From positions 1 through 58,914 of the forward strand of contig JAUNJZ010000012.1 of assembly GCA_030533085.1 (NCBI GenBank): a stretch of 58,914 nucleotides of DNA, in the 5' to 3' direction. A program made the translations under genes and the position numbers. The stretch's first letter is position 1. Every line of letters starts with the position of its first letter. The DNA is from Synergistaceae bacterium. GTDB lineage: Bacteria; Synergistota; Synergistia; Synergistales; Synergistaceae. The notes beneath the pieces are model-generated. The model saw nothing but the letters and a program-made list of their open reading frames with translations, did no database searches and was not told the origin of the DNA. Shown piece by piece: positions 34,481 through 42,532 of this stretch.

Positions 34481-35176
34481 ATGCCGAAACTTCGTTTTCT
34501 CGGACACAGCGCGTTCTACATTGAGGGCGACGGCCTGAAAGGGCTTATCGACCCATTCCTTACCGGAAATCCGCAGGCGGCGGCAAAGGCCGGCGATTTT
34601 ACCGATATCAACGCGATATTTCTTACGCATACGCACGGGGATCATCTGGGCGATACTGTTGAGATAGCAAAGCGCACGGGAGCCACGGTCTTCACCTGCA
34701 ACGAGACGGCCGGCTGGCTCGCGTCGAAGGGGGTCAAGACCGAGGGAATGCATATCGGAGGAAGAGCGAAGTTTTCCTTCGGTACGGTAAAGCTGACTCC
34801 GGCCTGGCACGGCGACCCGATAATCGAGGACGGCCAGATACGCTACGGCGGTATCGCCTGCGGCTTCGTGATAGAGGTGGAGGGCAAAAAAATCTACCAC
34901 GCCGGCGATACGGGACTTACGACTGAAATGAAGCTTTTGGAGGCGGAGAACATCGACGTGGCCTGCCTTCCCATCGGCGGCTATTTCACGATGGATATCA
35001 CGGACGCGGCGCGAGCGGTCGGTTTTATCCACCCTGTAAGGGCGGTCCCGATGCATTACAACACCTTCCCGAAGATAGCGGCGGCGCCGGAAGATTTCGC
35101 AATGGCGGTGAGTCAGGCGAATCTGCTGGGCACGGAGATCGTGATTCTGAATCCGGGAGAGAACCTGGAATTTTAA
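34481..35176 (+). CDS. Metal-dependent hydrolase, metallo-beta-lactamase fold (UPF0173)
   Basis: A 231-residue cytoplasmic protein with the MBL metal motif THTHGDHLGD (about residues 46-55), then HAGDTGLT (about 145) and a final MHYNTFP His (about 190). The N-terminal KLRFLGHSAFYIEG is typical of the UPF0173/UlaG-like subfamily. The substrate is unknown. A weak GGGGG site precedes the ATG. Confidence 0.9.
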   Translation: MPKLRFLGHSAFYIEGDGLKGLIDPFLTGNPQAAAKAGDFTDINAIFLTHTHGDHLGDTVEIAKRTGATVFTCNETAGWLASKGVKTEGMHIGGRAKFSFGTVKLTPAWHGDPIIEDGQIRYGGIACGFVIEVEGKKIYHAGDTGLTTEMKLLEAENIDVACLPIGGYFTMDITDAARAVGFIHPVRAVPMHYNTFPKIAAAPEDFAMAVSQANLLGTEIVILNPGENLEF

Positions 35177-35191
35177 TGGAGATGATTTGCC

Positions 35192-35731
35192 ATGAGTAAT
35201 TTCTACGAACTTGCGACGCGCAGGGAAAGCTGCCGCAGCTTCAAAGATAGGGAGGTTGACGGGGAGCTGCTTGTCCGCTGCGTAAACGCGGCGTCGCTCG
35301 CCCCCTCCGCCTGCAACAGCCAGCCGTGGAACTTCGTCATCGTGACGAAGAAGGAGACGCGGCGTGAGCTGGCGAAGCTTGTGCAGGAGATGGGATTCAA
35401 CAGCTGGGCGGAAAACGCTCCGGCCTTCATCGTGGTATCCGAGGATGCGAATCCTATTCTGATGCCGGCCGTCGCGGAGAAATACGGAGCGAAGCATTTC
35501 GCCGCCGGAGACGTCGGAATGGCGACAGCCTATCTGCTTCTGGAAGCGGCGGAGGAGGGGCTTGGCAGCTGCGTCATCGGAACATTCAGCGACGCGGCGG
35601 TGAAGAAGCTGCTGGATATTCCGGAGGGAGATATCGTGCGCGCTGTGATAGCGATAGGCTACCCGGAACACGAATCGCCGCGCCCGAAAAAGCGTAAAGA
35701 GGTCAGCGAGATAGCAAGGCTGATTGACTGA
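35192..35731 (+). CDS. Nitroreductase family flavoprotein
   Basis: A 179-residue FMN-dependent oxidoreductase with the family N-terminal motif RRESCRSFKDREVD, the FMN-binding APSACNSQPWNF and the helix MATAYLLLEAAEEGLGSCVIG followed by IAIGYPEH. It reduces nitroaromatics, quinones or similar electron acceptors with NAD(P)H in known members. It follows the MBL gene by 15 bases and probably shares its transcript. Confidence 0.9.
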   Translation: MSNFYELATRRESCRSFKDREVDGELLVRCVNAASLAPSACNSQPWNFVIVTKKETRRELAKLVQEMGFNSWAENAPAFIVVSEDANPILMPAVAEKYGAKHFAAGDVGMATAYLLLEAAEEGLGSCVIGTFSDAAVKKLLDIPEGDIVRAVIAIGYPEHESPRPKKRKEVSEIARLID

Positions 35732-35756
35732 CGGCGCATCTGACCGGCGGAAAGCG

Positions 35757-35859
35757 CGTTTGCATTATTATGCAAACGTTATTTGATAAGCCTTTCCCTA
35801 AAGAGAGAAAGGGGAGCGCCGTTTGGGAGCCTGTCTCCCTTGCGGCGCTTTCCGCTCTT
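35757..35859 (+). terminator. Two hairpins between the nitroreductase gene and msrAB
   Basis: The first, CGTTTGCAT-tatt-ATGCAAACG (35757-35778), is a perfect 9-bp stem followed by TTATTT and probably ends the nitroreductase transcript. The second pairs AGCGCCG with CGGCGCT around an inner GGGAG/CTCCC stem (about 35815-35847) and is followed by a T-rich run near 35855. It sits in the msrAB leader and could act as an attenuator. Confidence 0.5.
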
Positions 35860-35897
35860 TTTCAGGTGAAGAAAGGGGCGCGAAGGAGGCGCGAAAA

Positions 35898-36887
35898 ATG
35901 ACGGCGAAAGATCCGACATATACGGCAAAAGATGGCGAGGCTGTCATCTACCTTGCCGGAGGCTGCTTTTGGGGAATGGAAAAATATATGGAAGGCATTC
36001 CGGGGGTATTGGACGTCGTTTCCGGTTACGCGAACGGCAAAGGCTGCGAGCCGGTGAGCTATGAGGAGGTCTGCCGCGGAGGCACGGGCTATAAAGAGAC
36101 GGTGCGCGTCCTCTACGACCCGAAAAGGGTCTCGCCGGAGACGCTGCTTTTCGCCTTTTTTCGTGCGATCGATCCGAGCCAGCGCGACCGTCAGGGAAAC
36201 GACGTCGGAACGCAGTATCAGACGGGGATTTTCTATACCGACGCCGCATCGGAGGCGGCCGCGCGCCGCGTAGCGGAAATTGAGCGGGAGCGCGCGGAGA
36301 ATGGCTTTTATGTGCTTATCGAGCCGCTGCGGATATTCCACGAGGCTGAGGAATATCATCAGAATTACCTTACGAAGCACCCAAATGGCTATTGCCACGT
36401 CAGGCCGGAGGAGATAGCGGAGGCGAGCGGGCTGAAAATCGACGCTGGGCGCTACGTCAGGCCCTCCGACGAAGAGCTGAAAAAGAGACTGACGGAGCGG
36501 CAGTACGCGGTGACGCGAAAAAACGCTACGGAAGCGCCATTTGTGAACGAATATTTCGGCAATACGGCGCGGGGGCTCTACGTTGACGCGGCGACAGGCG
36601 AGCCGCTTTTTTCGTCGAGCGACAAGTATCAAAGCTCCTGCGGCTGGCCGGCCTTCACAAAGGGTATAGATGAAAATGTCCTGATATATAAAGAGGATCT
36701 TTCCCACGGAATGCGGCGCACCGAAGTGCGCAGCCGCGCCGGAGATTCCCACCTGGGACATGTCTTTACCGGCGACCGCGAATCGCCAAACGGCACGCGA
36801 TACTGCATAAACAGCGCCGCCCTGCGCTTCATTCCCTACGAGGATATGGACAAAGAGGGCTACGGAGAGCTGAAAAAATACGTGTAA
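35898..36887 (+). CDS. msrAB: Bifunctional peptide-methionine sulfoxide reductase MsrA-MsrB
   Basis: A 329-residue fusion repairing both S- and R-methionine sulfoxides. The MsrA half (about residues 12-170) has the nucleophile in GGCFWGMEKYM and EEYHQNYL. The MsrB half (about 190-329) has SCGWPAFTKGI, RSRAGDSHLGHVF and the catalytic Cys in GTRYCINSAALRF. The zinc-binding CxxC pair of many MsrB proteins is absent (DAATGEPLF where C-x-x-C would sit), so this is the metal-free type. There is no signal peptide, so it should act in the cytoplasm. ATG 35898 is chosen for the upstream AAGGAGG. Confidence 0.95.
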   Translation: MTAKDPTYTAKDGEAVIYLAGGCFWGMEKYMEGIPGVLDVVSGYANGKGCEPVSYEEVCRGGTGYKETVRVLYDPKRVSPETLLFAFFRAIDPSQRDRQGNDVGTQYQTGIFYTDAASEAAARRVAEIERERAENGFYVLIEPLRIFHEAEEYHQNYLTKHPNGYCHVRPEEIAEASGLKIDAGRYVRPSDEELKKRLTERQYAVTRKNATEAPFVNEYFGNTARGLYVDAATGEPLFSSSDKYQSSCGWPAFTKGIDENVLIYKEDLSHGMRRTEVRSRAGDSHLGHVFTGDRESPNGTRYCINSAALRFIPYEDMDKEGYGELKKYV

Positions 36888-36952
36888 CGGACGGCGGGAA
36901 ATAGGAAATCGTGAATCAATCCATCAGAGGCATACGGCGGGCAGGCGCTTAG

Positions 36953-36978
36953 CAGGCGCGCCCCCGCCGCCTGTTTTT
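36953..36978 (+). terminator. Intrinsic terminator after msrAB
   Basis: CAGGCG (36953-36958) pairs with CGCCTG (36968-36973), followed by TTTTT. A second CAGGCG at 36942 could pair with the same partner. Confidence 0.65.
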
Positions 36979-37117
36979 GCGATATTGCTCTCCTTCGCGC
37001 GGCGGCGGAAATTTTAAAAGCTCGGCCTCTTGCCGCGGCTCTTGTATTGTGCTAAGATTTAATCGTACTTTTTAGCTAAATAGAAATCGTTCTGATTGAC
37101 GATGATTCGTTCGGAGT

Positions 37118-37190
37118 CGGAAGGCGAGTTTGCGGGATTTTTCCGCTGTCCGCTTTTGCCCCTCCGCCTTCGTCAGCGGAGGGATTTTTT
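37118..37190 (+). promoter_or_regulatory. Terminator/antiterminator leader of the nitrogenase-like operon
   Basis: CCCTCCGC (37160-37167) pairs with GCGGAGGG (37176-37183) and is followed by ATTTTTT, a textbook terminator ending 24 bases before the first gene. Upstream, GAAGGCG (37120-37126) is complementary to CGCCTTC (37165-37171), so pairing there would destroy the terminator stem. The 36979-37117 stretch contains an imperfect inverted repeat AATCGT..ACGAT (about 37085-37103). I do not recognise the ligand-binding fold, if there is one. Confidence 0.6.
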
Positions 37191-37214
37191 ATGGCCGGGA
37201 GGCGGAGGAATGTT

Positions 37215-37976
37215 ATGATAAAAATAGCTATCTATGGCAAGGGCGGCATAGGCAAATCCACAACGGCGTCGAATATCGCGGCGGCTTTCGCGCAGTCCGG
37301 GATGACTGTGATGCAGATAGGCTGCGACCCCAAGGCGGATTCTACCGTCTGTCTGCGGGGCGGACGTCCCCTTTCGACGGTGCTTGATCTTATTCGCGGA
37401 CGCGGAGGACGTCTTGAGCTTGAGGAGATGGTGACGCCAGGCTTCGCCGGAGTGCTCTGCGTCGAGGCGGGCGGCCCCGCTCCCGGGCTGGGCTGCGCCG
37501 GACGCGGCATAATCGCCGCGATGGAGAAGCTGGAAGAGAAAAAGGCCTTTGAGGTTTACAGGCCCGACGCGGTTATCTACGACGTGCTCGGCGACGTGGT
37601 CTGCGGCGGCTTTGCGATGCCGATACGCGAGGGCTACGCGGAGAAGGTGTTTGTCGTAACGTCGGGAGAGAATATGGCTATTCATGCGGCGGCCAATATC
37701 GCGCAGGCCGTGGCGAATTTCCGTTCGCGCGGTTACGCGAGCCTTGGCGGGATAATCCTCAACCGCCGCAATGTGCCGCGCGAGGATGAAAAGGTGGCTG
37801 AGCTGGCGGCGGACGTCGATTCTCGGCTTGTCGGCGCGCTGAATTTCAGCCCCTTCGTCCAGAGGGCGGAGGAGCTTTCTCAGACGGTGCTCGAGGCCTT
37901 TCCCGACAGTCCGATGGCGGAGGAGTATCGGGAGCTGGCGCGGCGCGTCCTCGCCGCCTGCGGGGAGACGCGATGA
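37215..37976 (+). CDS. Nitrogenase iron protein-like ATPase (NifH/BchL/CfbC superfamily)
   Basis: A 253-residue NifH-type reductase. It has the P-loop [19 protein letters not shown] (residues 5-23), switch region GCDPKADST, the first cluster Cys in [13 protein letters not shown] (about residue 96) and the second in [17 protein letters not shown] (about 131). Both ligands of the intersubunit [4Fe-4S] cluster are thus present, so it should pass electrons with ATP hydrolysis. It is shorter than NifH (about 290). ATG 37215 is chosen for the GGAGG 6 bases upstream; an in-frame ATG at 37191 lacks a site. Its partner subunits follow with 4-base overlaps. Confidence 0.92.
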   Translation: MIKIAIYGKGGIGKSTTASNIAAAFAQSGMTVMQIGCDPKADSTVCLRGGRPLSTVLDLIRGRGGRLELEEMVTPGFAGVLCVEAGGPAPGLGCAGRGIIAAMEKLEEKKAFEVYRPDAVIYDVLGDVVCGGFAMPIREGYAEKVFVVTSGENMAIHAAANIAQAVANFRSRGYASLGGIILNRRNVPREDEKVAELAADVDSRLVGALNFSPFVQRAEELSQTVLEAFPDSPMAEEYRELARRVLAACGETR

Positions 37977-39304
37977 TCGACCTTCATAATCCCGATTGGA
38001 GCGGGGCCTCCGTTCGGATAGCGGAGGCTGATTTTGAATCCCCTTACGAATATGGCCTTGAGTACGGCTCGCCGGCGCGCGGGCTGTGGAATATCGTGCA
38101 TACCGGTATGCTGCTGCCCGAAAGCCATCAGATATTTGTCTGCGCGCAGGGCTGCCTGCGCGGCGTCGTGCTGACGGCGGCGGAGATGGGGGCGCAGGAG
38201 CGTTTTTCAACGGTCGCCGTCTGCGAAAATAATGTTCTTGACGGCGATATGGAGGCGCTTATCATCGACGGAGTGACCGATGTGCTGAACAGGCTGCCGA
38301 AAAAGCCGCGGGCGGTGCTTGTCTTTACGAGCTGTATCCACCATTTCATGGGCTGCGACCTTGATTATGTCTACGCTCAGCTTCGCGGCCGCTTCCCTGA
38401 TATATATTTCACCGATTGCTATATGAATCCCATTATGCGCAAGACGAAGACTCCGCCTGACCCGATGATGCGGATGAGGCTCTACAGCTTCCTCGAAGCG
38501 GGGGAGCCTCGCGACGAGAGCTGTCTTAATATAATAGGGAACAATTATCCCACGGAGCTTTCGTCGGACTTTATGCGTATGCTGCGCGGCGCGGGGCTGG
38601 AAACGCGCGACATTACGCGCTGCGGCTCCTTCGACGACTATCGCCTCATGGCGCGCAGCCGCGCGAATATCGTCTATATGCCCGCCGCGCTTCCCGCCGC
38701 GCGCGATTTGAAAGAGCGGCTGGGGCAGGACTATATCTATATCCCGCTCAGCTACGACTACGGCGAGATAGAAAAAAATATCGCGGCGCTGGCCGCTTAT
38801 CTTGAAATTCCGGCTATCGACGCCGCAGCGCTGAGAAGCGAGGCGGAGGGGGCTCTTTCCATGGCCTCGCGGCTGCTGCGCGATACTCCCGTCGTGCTGG
38901 ATTACACCGCGACTCCGCGCCCGCTGGGGCTGGCGGAGCTGCTTCTGGAACATGGTTTTAACGTGCGCTCCGTCTACGCCGACGCCTTTATCGCGGAGGA
39001 GCGCCCTGCCTTTGAGCGTCTGCGCGCGAAATATCCGTCGCTGGAGCTGTGCGCGACGGTGCATCCCAAGATGGGGCTGCTGCCGCGCGCCGCCGCGCGC
39101 GAGAGGAAGGAAAAGATTGTCGCGATCGGTCAGAAGGCCGCGTACTTCTGCGATACTGAGTACTTCGTCAACATGCTCGAGGGGGGCGGACGCTGGGGGT
39201 TCGACGCTATAACGCATATCGCGGAGGAGCTGTGCGACGCTTTTATCAACGAAAAAGATACGAAAGGCATAATACAGATCAAGGGATGGGGGTGCTGCTG
39301 TTGA
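37973..39304 (+). CDS. Nitrogenase component 1-like protein, NifD-type subunit
   Basis: A 443-residue protein of the oxidoreductase/nitrogenase component 1 family. Cys positions resembling the cluster ligands of NifD/BchN are in [12 protein letters not shown] (about residues 52-56), [12 protein letters not shown] (about 82) and [19 protein letters not shown] (about 123-130). The C terminus ends WGCCC, which is unusual. FeMo-cofactor ligands could not be placed. The ATG overlaps the NifH-like stop (ATGA). It should pair with the next gene product to form the catalytic heterotetramer; substrate unknown. Confidence 0.85.
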   Translation: MIDLHNPDWSGASVRIAEADFESPYEYGLEYGSPARGLWNIVHTGMLLPESHQIFVCAQGCLRGVVLTAAEMGAQERFSTVAVCENNVLDGDMEALIIDGVTDVLNRLPKKPRAVLVFTSCIHHFMGCDLDYVYAQLRGRFPDIYFTDCYMNPIMRKTKTPPDPMMRMRLYSFLEAGEPRDESCLNIIGNNYPTELSSDFMRMLRGAGLETRDITRCGSFDDYRLMARSRANIVYMPAALPAARDLKERLGQDYIYIPLSYDYGEIEKNIAALAAYLEIPAIDAAALRSEAEGALSMASRLLRDTPVVLDYTATPRPLGLAELLLEHGFNVRSVYADAFIAEERPAFERLRAKYPSLELCATVHPKMGLLPRAAARERKEKIVAIGQKAAYFCDTEYFVNMLEGGGRWGFDAITHIAEELCDAFINEKDTKGIIQIKGWGCCC

Positions 39305-40440
39305 AACAGAGCTGTTCCATACTGTCCACCTATACCGCCGACGTCTCCGGCGTCTGCTCGGCGCTTTACGAAATGGGCGGCATGACCGTGATGCACGACG
39401 CATCCGGCTGCAACTCGACCTACAATACGCACGACGAGCCGCGCTGGTATGATATGCCGTCGATGGTTTTTATCTCGGCGCTTGCCGAGGTGGACGCCCT
39501 GATGGGCGACGATGAAAAGGCGATCGACGATATCAGCCGCGCCGCGCTTGAGCTGCGGCCGCGCTTTGTCGCCATTGCCGGGACTCCGATCCCGATGATG
39601 ATGGGAACGGACTTCCGCGCTATGGCGCGTCTTGTCGAGGAGCGTACCGGAATCCCCTCCTTCGGCTTCGCCACAAATGGCATGAATTCTTACGATCAGG
39701 GCGCAGGGATGGCGCTGGCCGCCGTAGCCGAACGCTTTTGCCCGCCGGAGTTGAAGGCTGGGAAGCCTGCTGCCGGCGGGCGTCCCGCCATTAACCTGCT
39801 CGGCGTTACGCCGCTTGATTTTTCCATAGGCGGCAATGCCGGCGCGCTGAGAAAAATATTTGAAGAGAAGGGCTTCCGCGTCGTCAGCTGCTGGGCGATG
39901 GGCTCCCCTTGGGAAGAGCTGATGAAGGCGGGGGAGGCGAATGTCAATCTCGTCGTATCGTCATCCGGCGCGCCTCTTGCCAAGGCGCTGCGCAAGAAAT
40001 ACGGCGTTCCCTTCGTAACAGGGCTGCCGGTCGGCAGAAAGGCGAGCGACGACCTTTTCCGACTGTTGGAGGAAGCCGCTGCCGACGGCGAGAACAAAAT
40101 GCCGGAGCCTCCATCAAGCGGAGAGGACGGCAAGCTGTTCGTCGTCGGAGAGCCGGTGCAGAGCGCGGCGATAGCCCGCGCGCTGGAGCTCGACTACGCT
40201 ATGGAGGGGGTACGCCTCCTCTCCCCGCAGATTTTCCCGGACGAAGAGGCGGTATTCGCTGCTCTGAGCGGAGCGCGGACGGTTGTCGCCGATCCGCTCT
40301 ACCGTCCGGCCTTGCCGCGCGGCTGCCGCTTTGTCCCGCTGCCGCACGAAGGCTACTCCGGGCGCATCTACAGGAAGGATATACCGATATTTATCGGAGA
40401 GAGTTTCAACGATTGGATAGAAAGGGAGCTTGAGCTATGA
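39301..40440 (+). CDS. Nitrogenase component 1-like protein, NifK-type subunit
   Basis: A 379-residue partner subunit. The N-terminal part has TADVSGVCSALYEMGGM and HDASGCNSTYNTHDEPRW, which supply two Cys in the positions of NifK cluster ligands. At the position of the third ligand it reads IAGTPIPMMMGTDF, without Cys. A P-cluster is therefore unlikely and a simpler [4Fe-4S] cluster is inferred. TTG 39301 overlaps the previous stop (TTGA) and has GGGGGTG 6 bases upstream; ATG 39286 would add five residues but has no ribosome site. Confidence 0.85.
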   Translation: MKQSCSILSTYTADVSGVCSALYEMGGMTVMHDASGCNSTYNTHDEPRWYDMPSMVFISALAEVDALMGDDEKAIDDISRAALELRPRFVAIAGTPIPMMMGTDFRAMARLVEERTGIPSFGFATNGMNSYDQGAGMALAAVAERFCPPELKAGKPAAGGRPAINLLGVTPLDFSIGGNAGALRKIFEEKGFRVVSCWAMGSPWEELMKAGEANVNLVVSSSGAPLAKALRKKYGVPFVTGLPVGRKASDDLFRLLEEAAADGENKMPEPPSSGEDGKLFVVGEPVQSAAIARALELDYAMEGVRLLSPQIFPDEEAVFAALSGARTVVADPLYRPALPRGCRFVPLPHEGYSGRIYRKDIPIFIGESFNDWIERELEL

Positions 40441-41525
40441 AGATTCTGGCCGCTCTGATAATGAGCGCGATGATATTCGCTGGCGGCGCGGCCGAGGCCG
40501 CGCGCGTGATAACGGACGAAAACGGCGACAGCGTGACATTGCCGGAGAAGATAGAGCGCGTCGCGGTGGCGGGGATTCTCCCCTTCCCATCTGTAGTGAC
40601 GGTCTTTCTCGGCTCGGCGGAGAAGCTTGTCGGCATACCTCCCGCGTCGATGGGGGCGGCGAAGGCCGGACTGCTGGGCGAGCTTTTTCCGGAAATACTG
40701 AAGGCTGAGACGGGCTACAGCTCCGGCCTCGACCTGAATATCGAGGAGCTGATGAAGCTGCGCCCCGACGTGGTATTCTATCTCGCCGGCAATAAGGAGA
40801 TGGGACGGATGATAAGGAACGCGGGAATTGCCGCGGTCGCCGTTTCCCCGACAAAGTGGAATTACGACGTGCTTCGCACATACGACGAATGGATAAAGAC
40901 GCTGAGCCTGGTATTCCCTGAGAGCGCGAAGAGCGGGGAGGTTTCCGCCTACAGCAGGAAGGTCTATGAGGATATTCAGAAAAAGGTGAAAAAGCTCAGG
41001 CCGGAGGAACGGAAGAAAGTCCTCTTCCTCTTCCAGTACGACGATAAGCGCATGGTGACATCCGGCAAAAGCTTCTTCGGCCAATACTGGTGCGACGCGG
41101 TTGGCGCGCTGAACGCGGCGGAGGAGGTTCCCGCCGACAACTCAAACGCTCTTATCACTATGGAGCAGGTCTACAAATGGAATCCGGACGTGATATTCAT
41201 TACCAACTTTACCTCCGCGCTGCCGGAAGATCTCTACGGAAATAAGATCGGCGGCCACCGCTGGGATGCTGTTGCTGCTGTAAAGGAGCGCGCGGTCTAT
41301 AAGATGCCGCTCGGCACATACCGCAGCTATACCCCCGGCGTCGATACCCCCGTGACCCTTATGTGGATGGCGCAGAAGGTCTACCCGCAGCTCTTTAAGG
41401 ATGTAGATATGAAAAAAGAGACGCGCGGTTACTATAAAAAGCTCTACGGCATCACGCTGAGCGACGGACAGATAGAGCGCATGTACAATCAGGGGCGCGC
41501 TTCGGCGGCCGGCTTCGTCAATTAG
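40437..41525 (+). CDS. Periplasmic substrate-binding protein, FecB/BtuF type
   Basis: A 362-residue protein with a cleavable signal peptide (MKILAALIMSAMIFAGGAAEAA) and the two-lobed Peripla_BP_2 fold linked by a long helix. Segments such as GLDLNIEELMKLRPDVVFYL, and a C-terminal region ending SDGQIERMYNQG, fit the family that binds siderophores, haem, cobalamin and other metal chelates. The ligand cannot be read from the sequence. The ATG overlaps the NifK-like stop by 4 bases, so it belongs to the same operon. Confidence 0.88.
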   Translation: MKILAALIMSAMIFAGGAAEAARVITDENGDSVTLPEKIERVAVAGILPFPSVVTVFLGSAEKLVGIPPASMGAAKAGLLGELFPEILKAETGYSSGLDLNIEELMKLRPDVVFYLAGNKEMGRMIRNAGIAAVAVSPTKWNYDVLRTYDEWIKTLSLVFPESAKSGEVSAYSRKVYEDIQKKVKKLRPEERKKVLFLFQYDDKRMVTSGKSFFGQYWCDAVGALNAAEEVPADNSNALITMEQVYKWNPDVIFITNFTSALPEDLYGNKIGGHRWDAVAAVKERAVYKMPLGTYRSYTPGVDTPVTLMWMAQKVYPQLFKDVDMKKETRGYYKKLYGITLSDGQIERMYNQGRASAAGFVN

Positions 41526-41527
41526 CC

Positions 41528-42532
41528 ATGAAAAGGCGGAGGATTGCGCTCGCGGCGATGGCGGCGCTGCTGCTGGCCGCGCCGCTGGCGGCTCTTACGG
41601 TTGGACGCTTTCCCGTCTCTATCTCCGAGACGCTGGCGGCGCTCTTCCCCTATATTGCCGGAGGAAGGGAAACAGATCAGATGGTTCGCGACGTGATACT
41701 GAACATCCGTCTGCCGCGCGTGCTGCTTGCGATGCTGGCCGGAGCGGGACTCGGCGTCGCGGGCGGCGCCTTTCAGTCGCTCTTCTCCAATCCTCTCGCC
41801 ACCCCCGACACATTGGGAGTGGCTACCGGAGCCTCCTTCGGCGCGGTGCTTGGGATTCTGCTGGGGCTTCCGTCTCCGCTGGTGCAGCTCTCGGCGCTGC
41901 TCATGGGGCTGCTCTCAGTCGCGATAGTGGCCGCAGTCAGCCGCGTGCGGGGCTCTTCTCCCGTGATAATGATGATACTGGCCGGCATGGTCGTCAGCGC
42001 GCTCTTTTCCGCCCTCGTCTCGCTGGTGAAATATGTCGCTGACCCGCAGGATGTGCTTCCGGCGATAACATTCTGGCTGATGGGCAGCCTCTCCTCCGCG
42101 ACGCGCGGCAGCCTCGCGATGGGGGCTCCGATGATAATATTCGGCACGGCGCTGATATGGCTGCTGCGCTGGAAGCTCAACGCCATGACGCTGAGCGACG
42201 ACGAGGCGGCCTCGCTCGGGATAAATGTGAAGAGAATAAGGCTGCTTGTGATAACGGGGGCGGCGATGATAACCGGCTCCGTCGTCTCCATGTGCGGGCT
42301 CATCGGCTGGGTGGGGCTGCTAATACCGCACGCCGCGCGGATGATATTCGGAAGCGACAACCGCTGCGTCGTGCCGGCGAGCATCGTGCTGGGGGCGCTT
42401 TTTATGCTCGCCATCGACACGGCGGCGCGCAGCCTGACGGCCTCTGAAATACCGGCCTCAATACTGACCTCGGTCATCGGCGCTCCATTCTTCATACTGC
42501 TGCTGAGAAAGACGGGAGGGGTACGGGGATGA
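41528..42532 (+). CDS. FecCD/BtuC-type ABC transporter permease
   Basis: A 334-residue permease with about ten helices. FecCD motifs include IRLPRVLLAMLAGAGLGVAGGAFQSLFSNPLATPDTLGVATGA (only the RLPR and NPLA-P-x-x-LG elements are needed for the call) and CGLIGWVGLLIPHAARMIFG near the C terminus. It should form the homodimeric channel for the chelate delivered by the upstream binding protein. The gap to the preceding stop is two bases, and it overlaps the ATPase start by 4 bases. Confidence 0.93.
   Translation: MKRRRIALAAMAALLLAAPLAALTVGRFPVSISETLAALFPYIAGGRETDQMVRDVILNIRLPRVLLAMLAGAGLGVAGGAFQSLFSNPLATPDTLGVATGASFGAVLGILLGLPSPLVQLSALLMGLLSVAIVAAVSRVRGSSPVIMMILAGMVVSALFSALVSLVKYVADPQDVLPAITFWLMGSLSSATRGSLAMGAPMIIFGTALIWLLRWKLNAMTLSDDEAASLGINVKRIRLLVITGAAMITGSVVSMCGLIGWVGLLIPHAARMIFGSDNRCVVPASIVLGALFMLAIDTAARSLTASEIPASILTSVIGAPFFILLLRKTGGVRG

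Noticed and set aside
34430-35671. 413-codon minus-strand frame opposite the MBL and nitroreductase genes
   Set aside because: It crosses two well-supported genes and their intergenic gap; the protein is Arg/His-rich noise.
38207-39403. 398-codon minus-strand frame opposite the NifD-like gene
   Set aside because: The plus-strand product has clear motifs and tight operon overlaps; the antisense translation is low-complexity.
37215-40440. Reading the H-D-K genes as a true nitrogenase
   Set aside because: The third NifK Cys is missing, proteins are short, and no nifB, E or N gene is present in the window.
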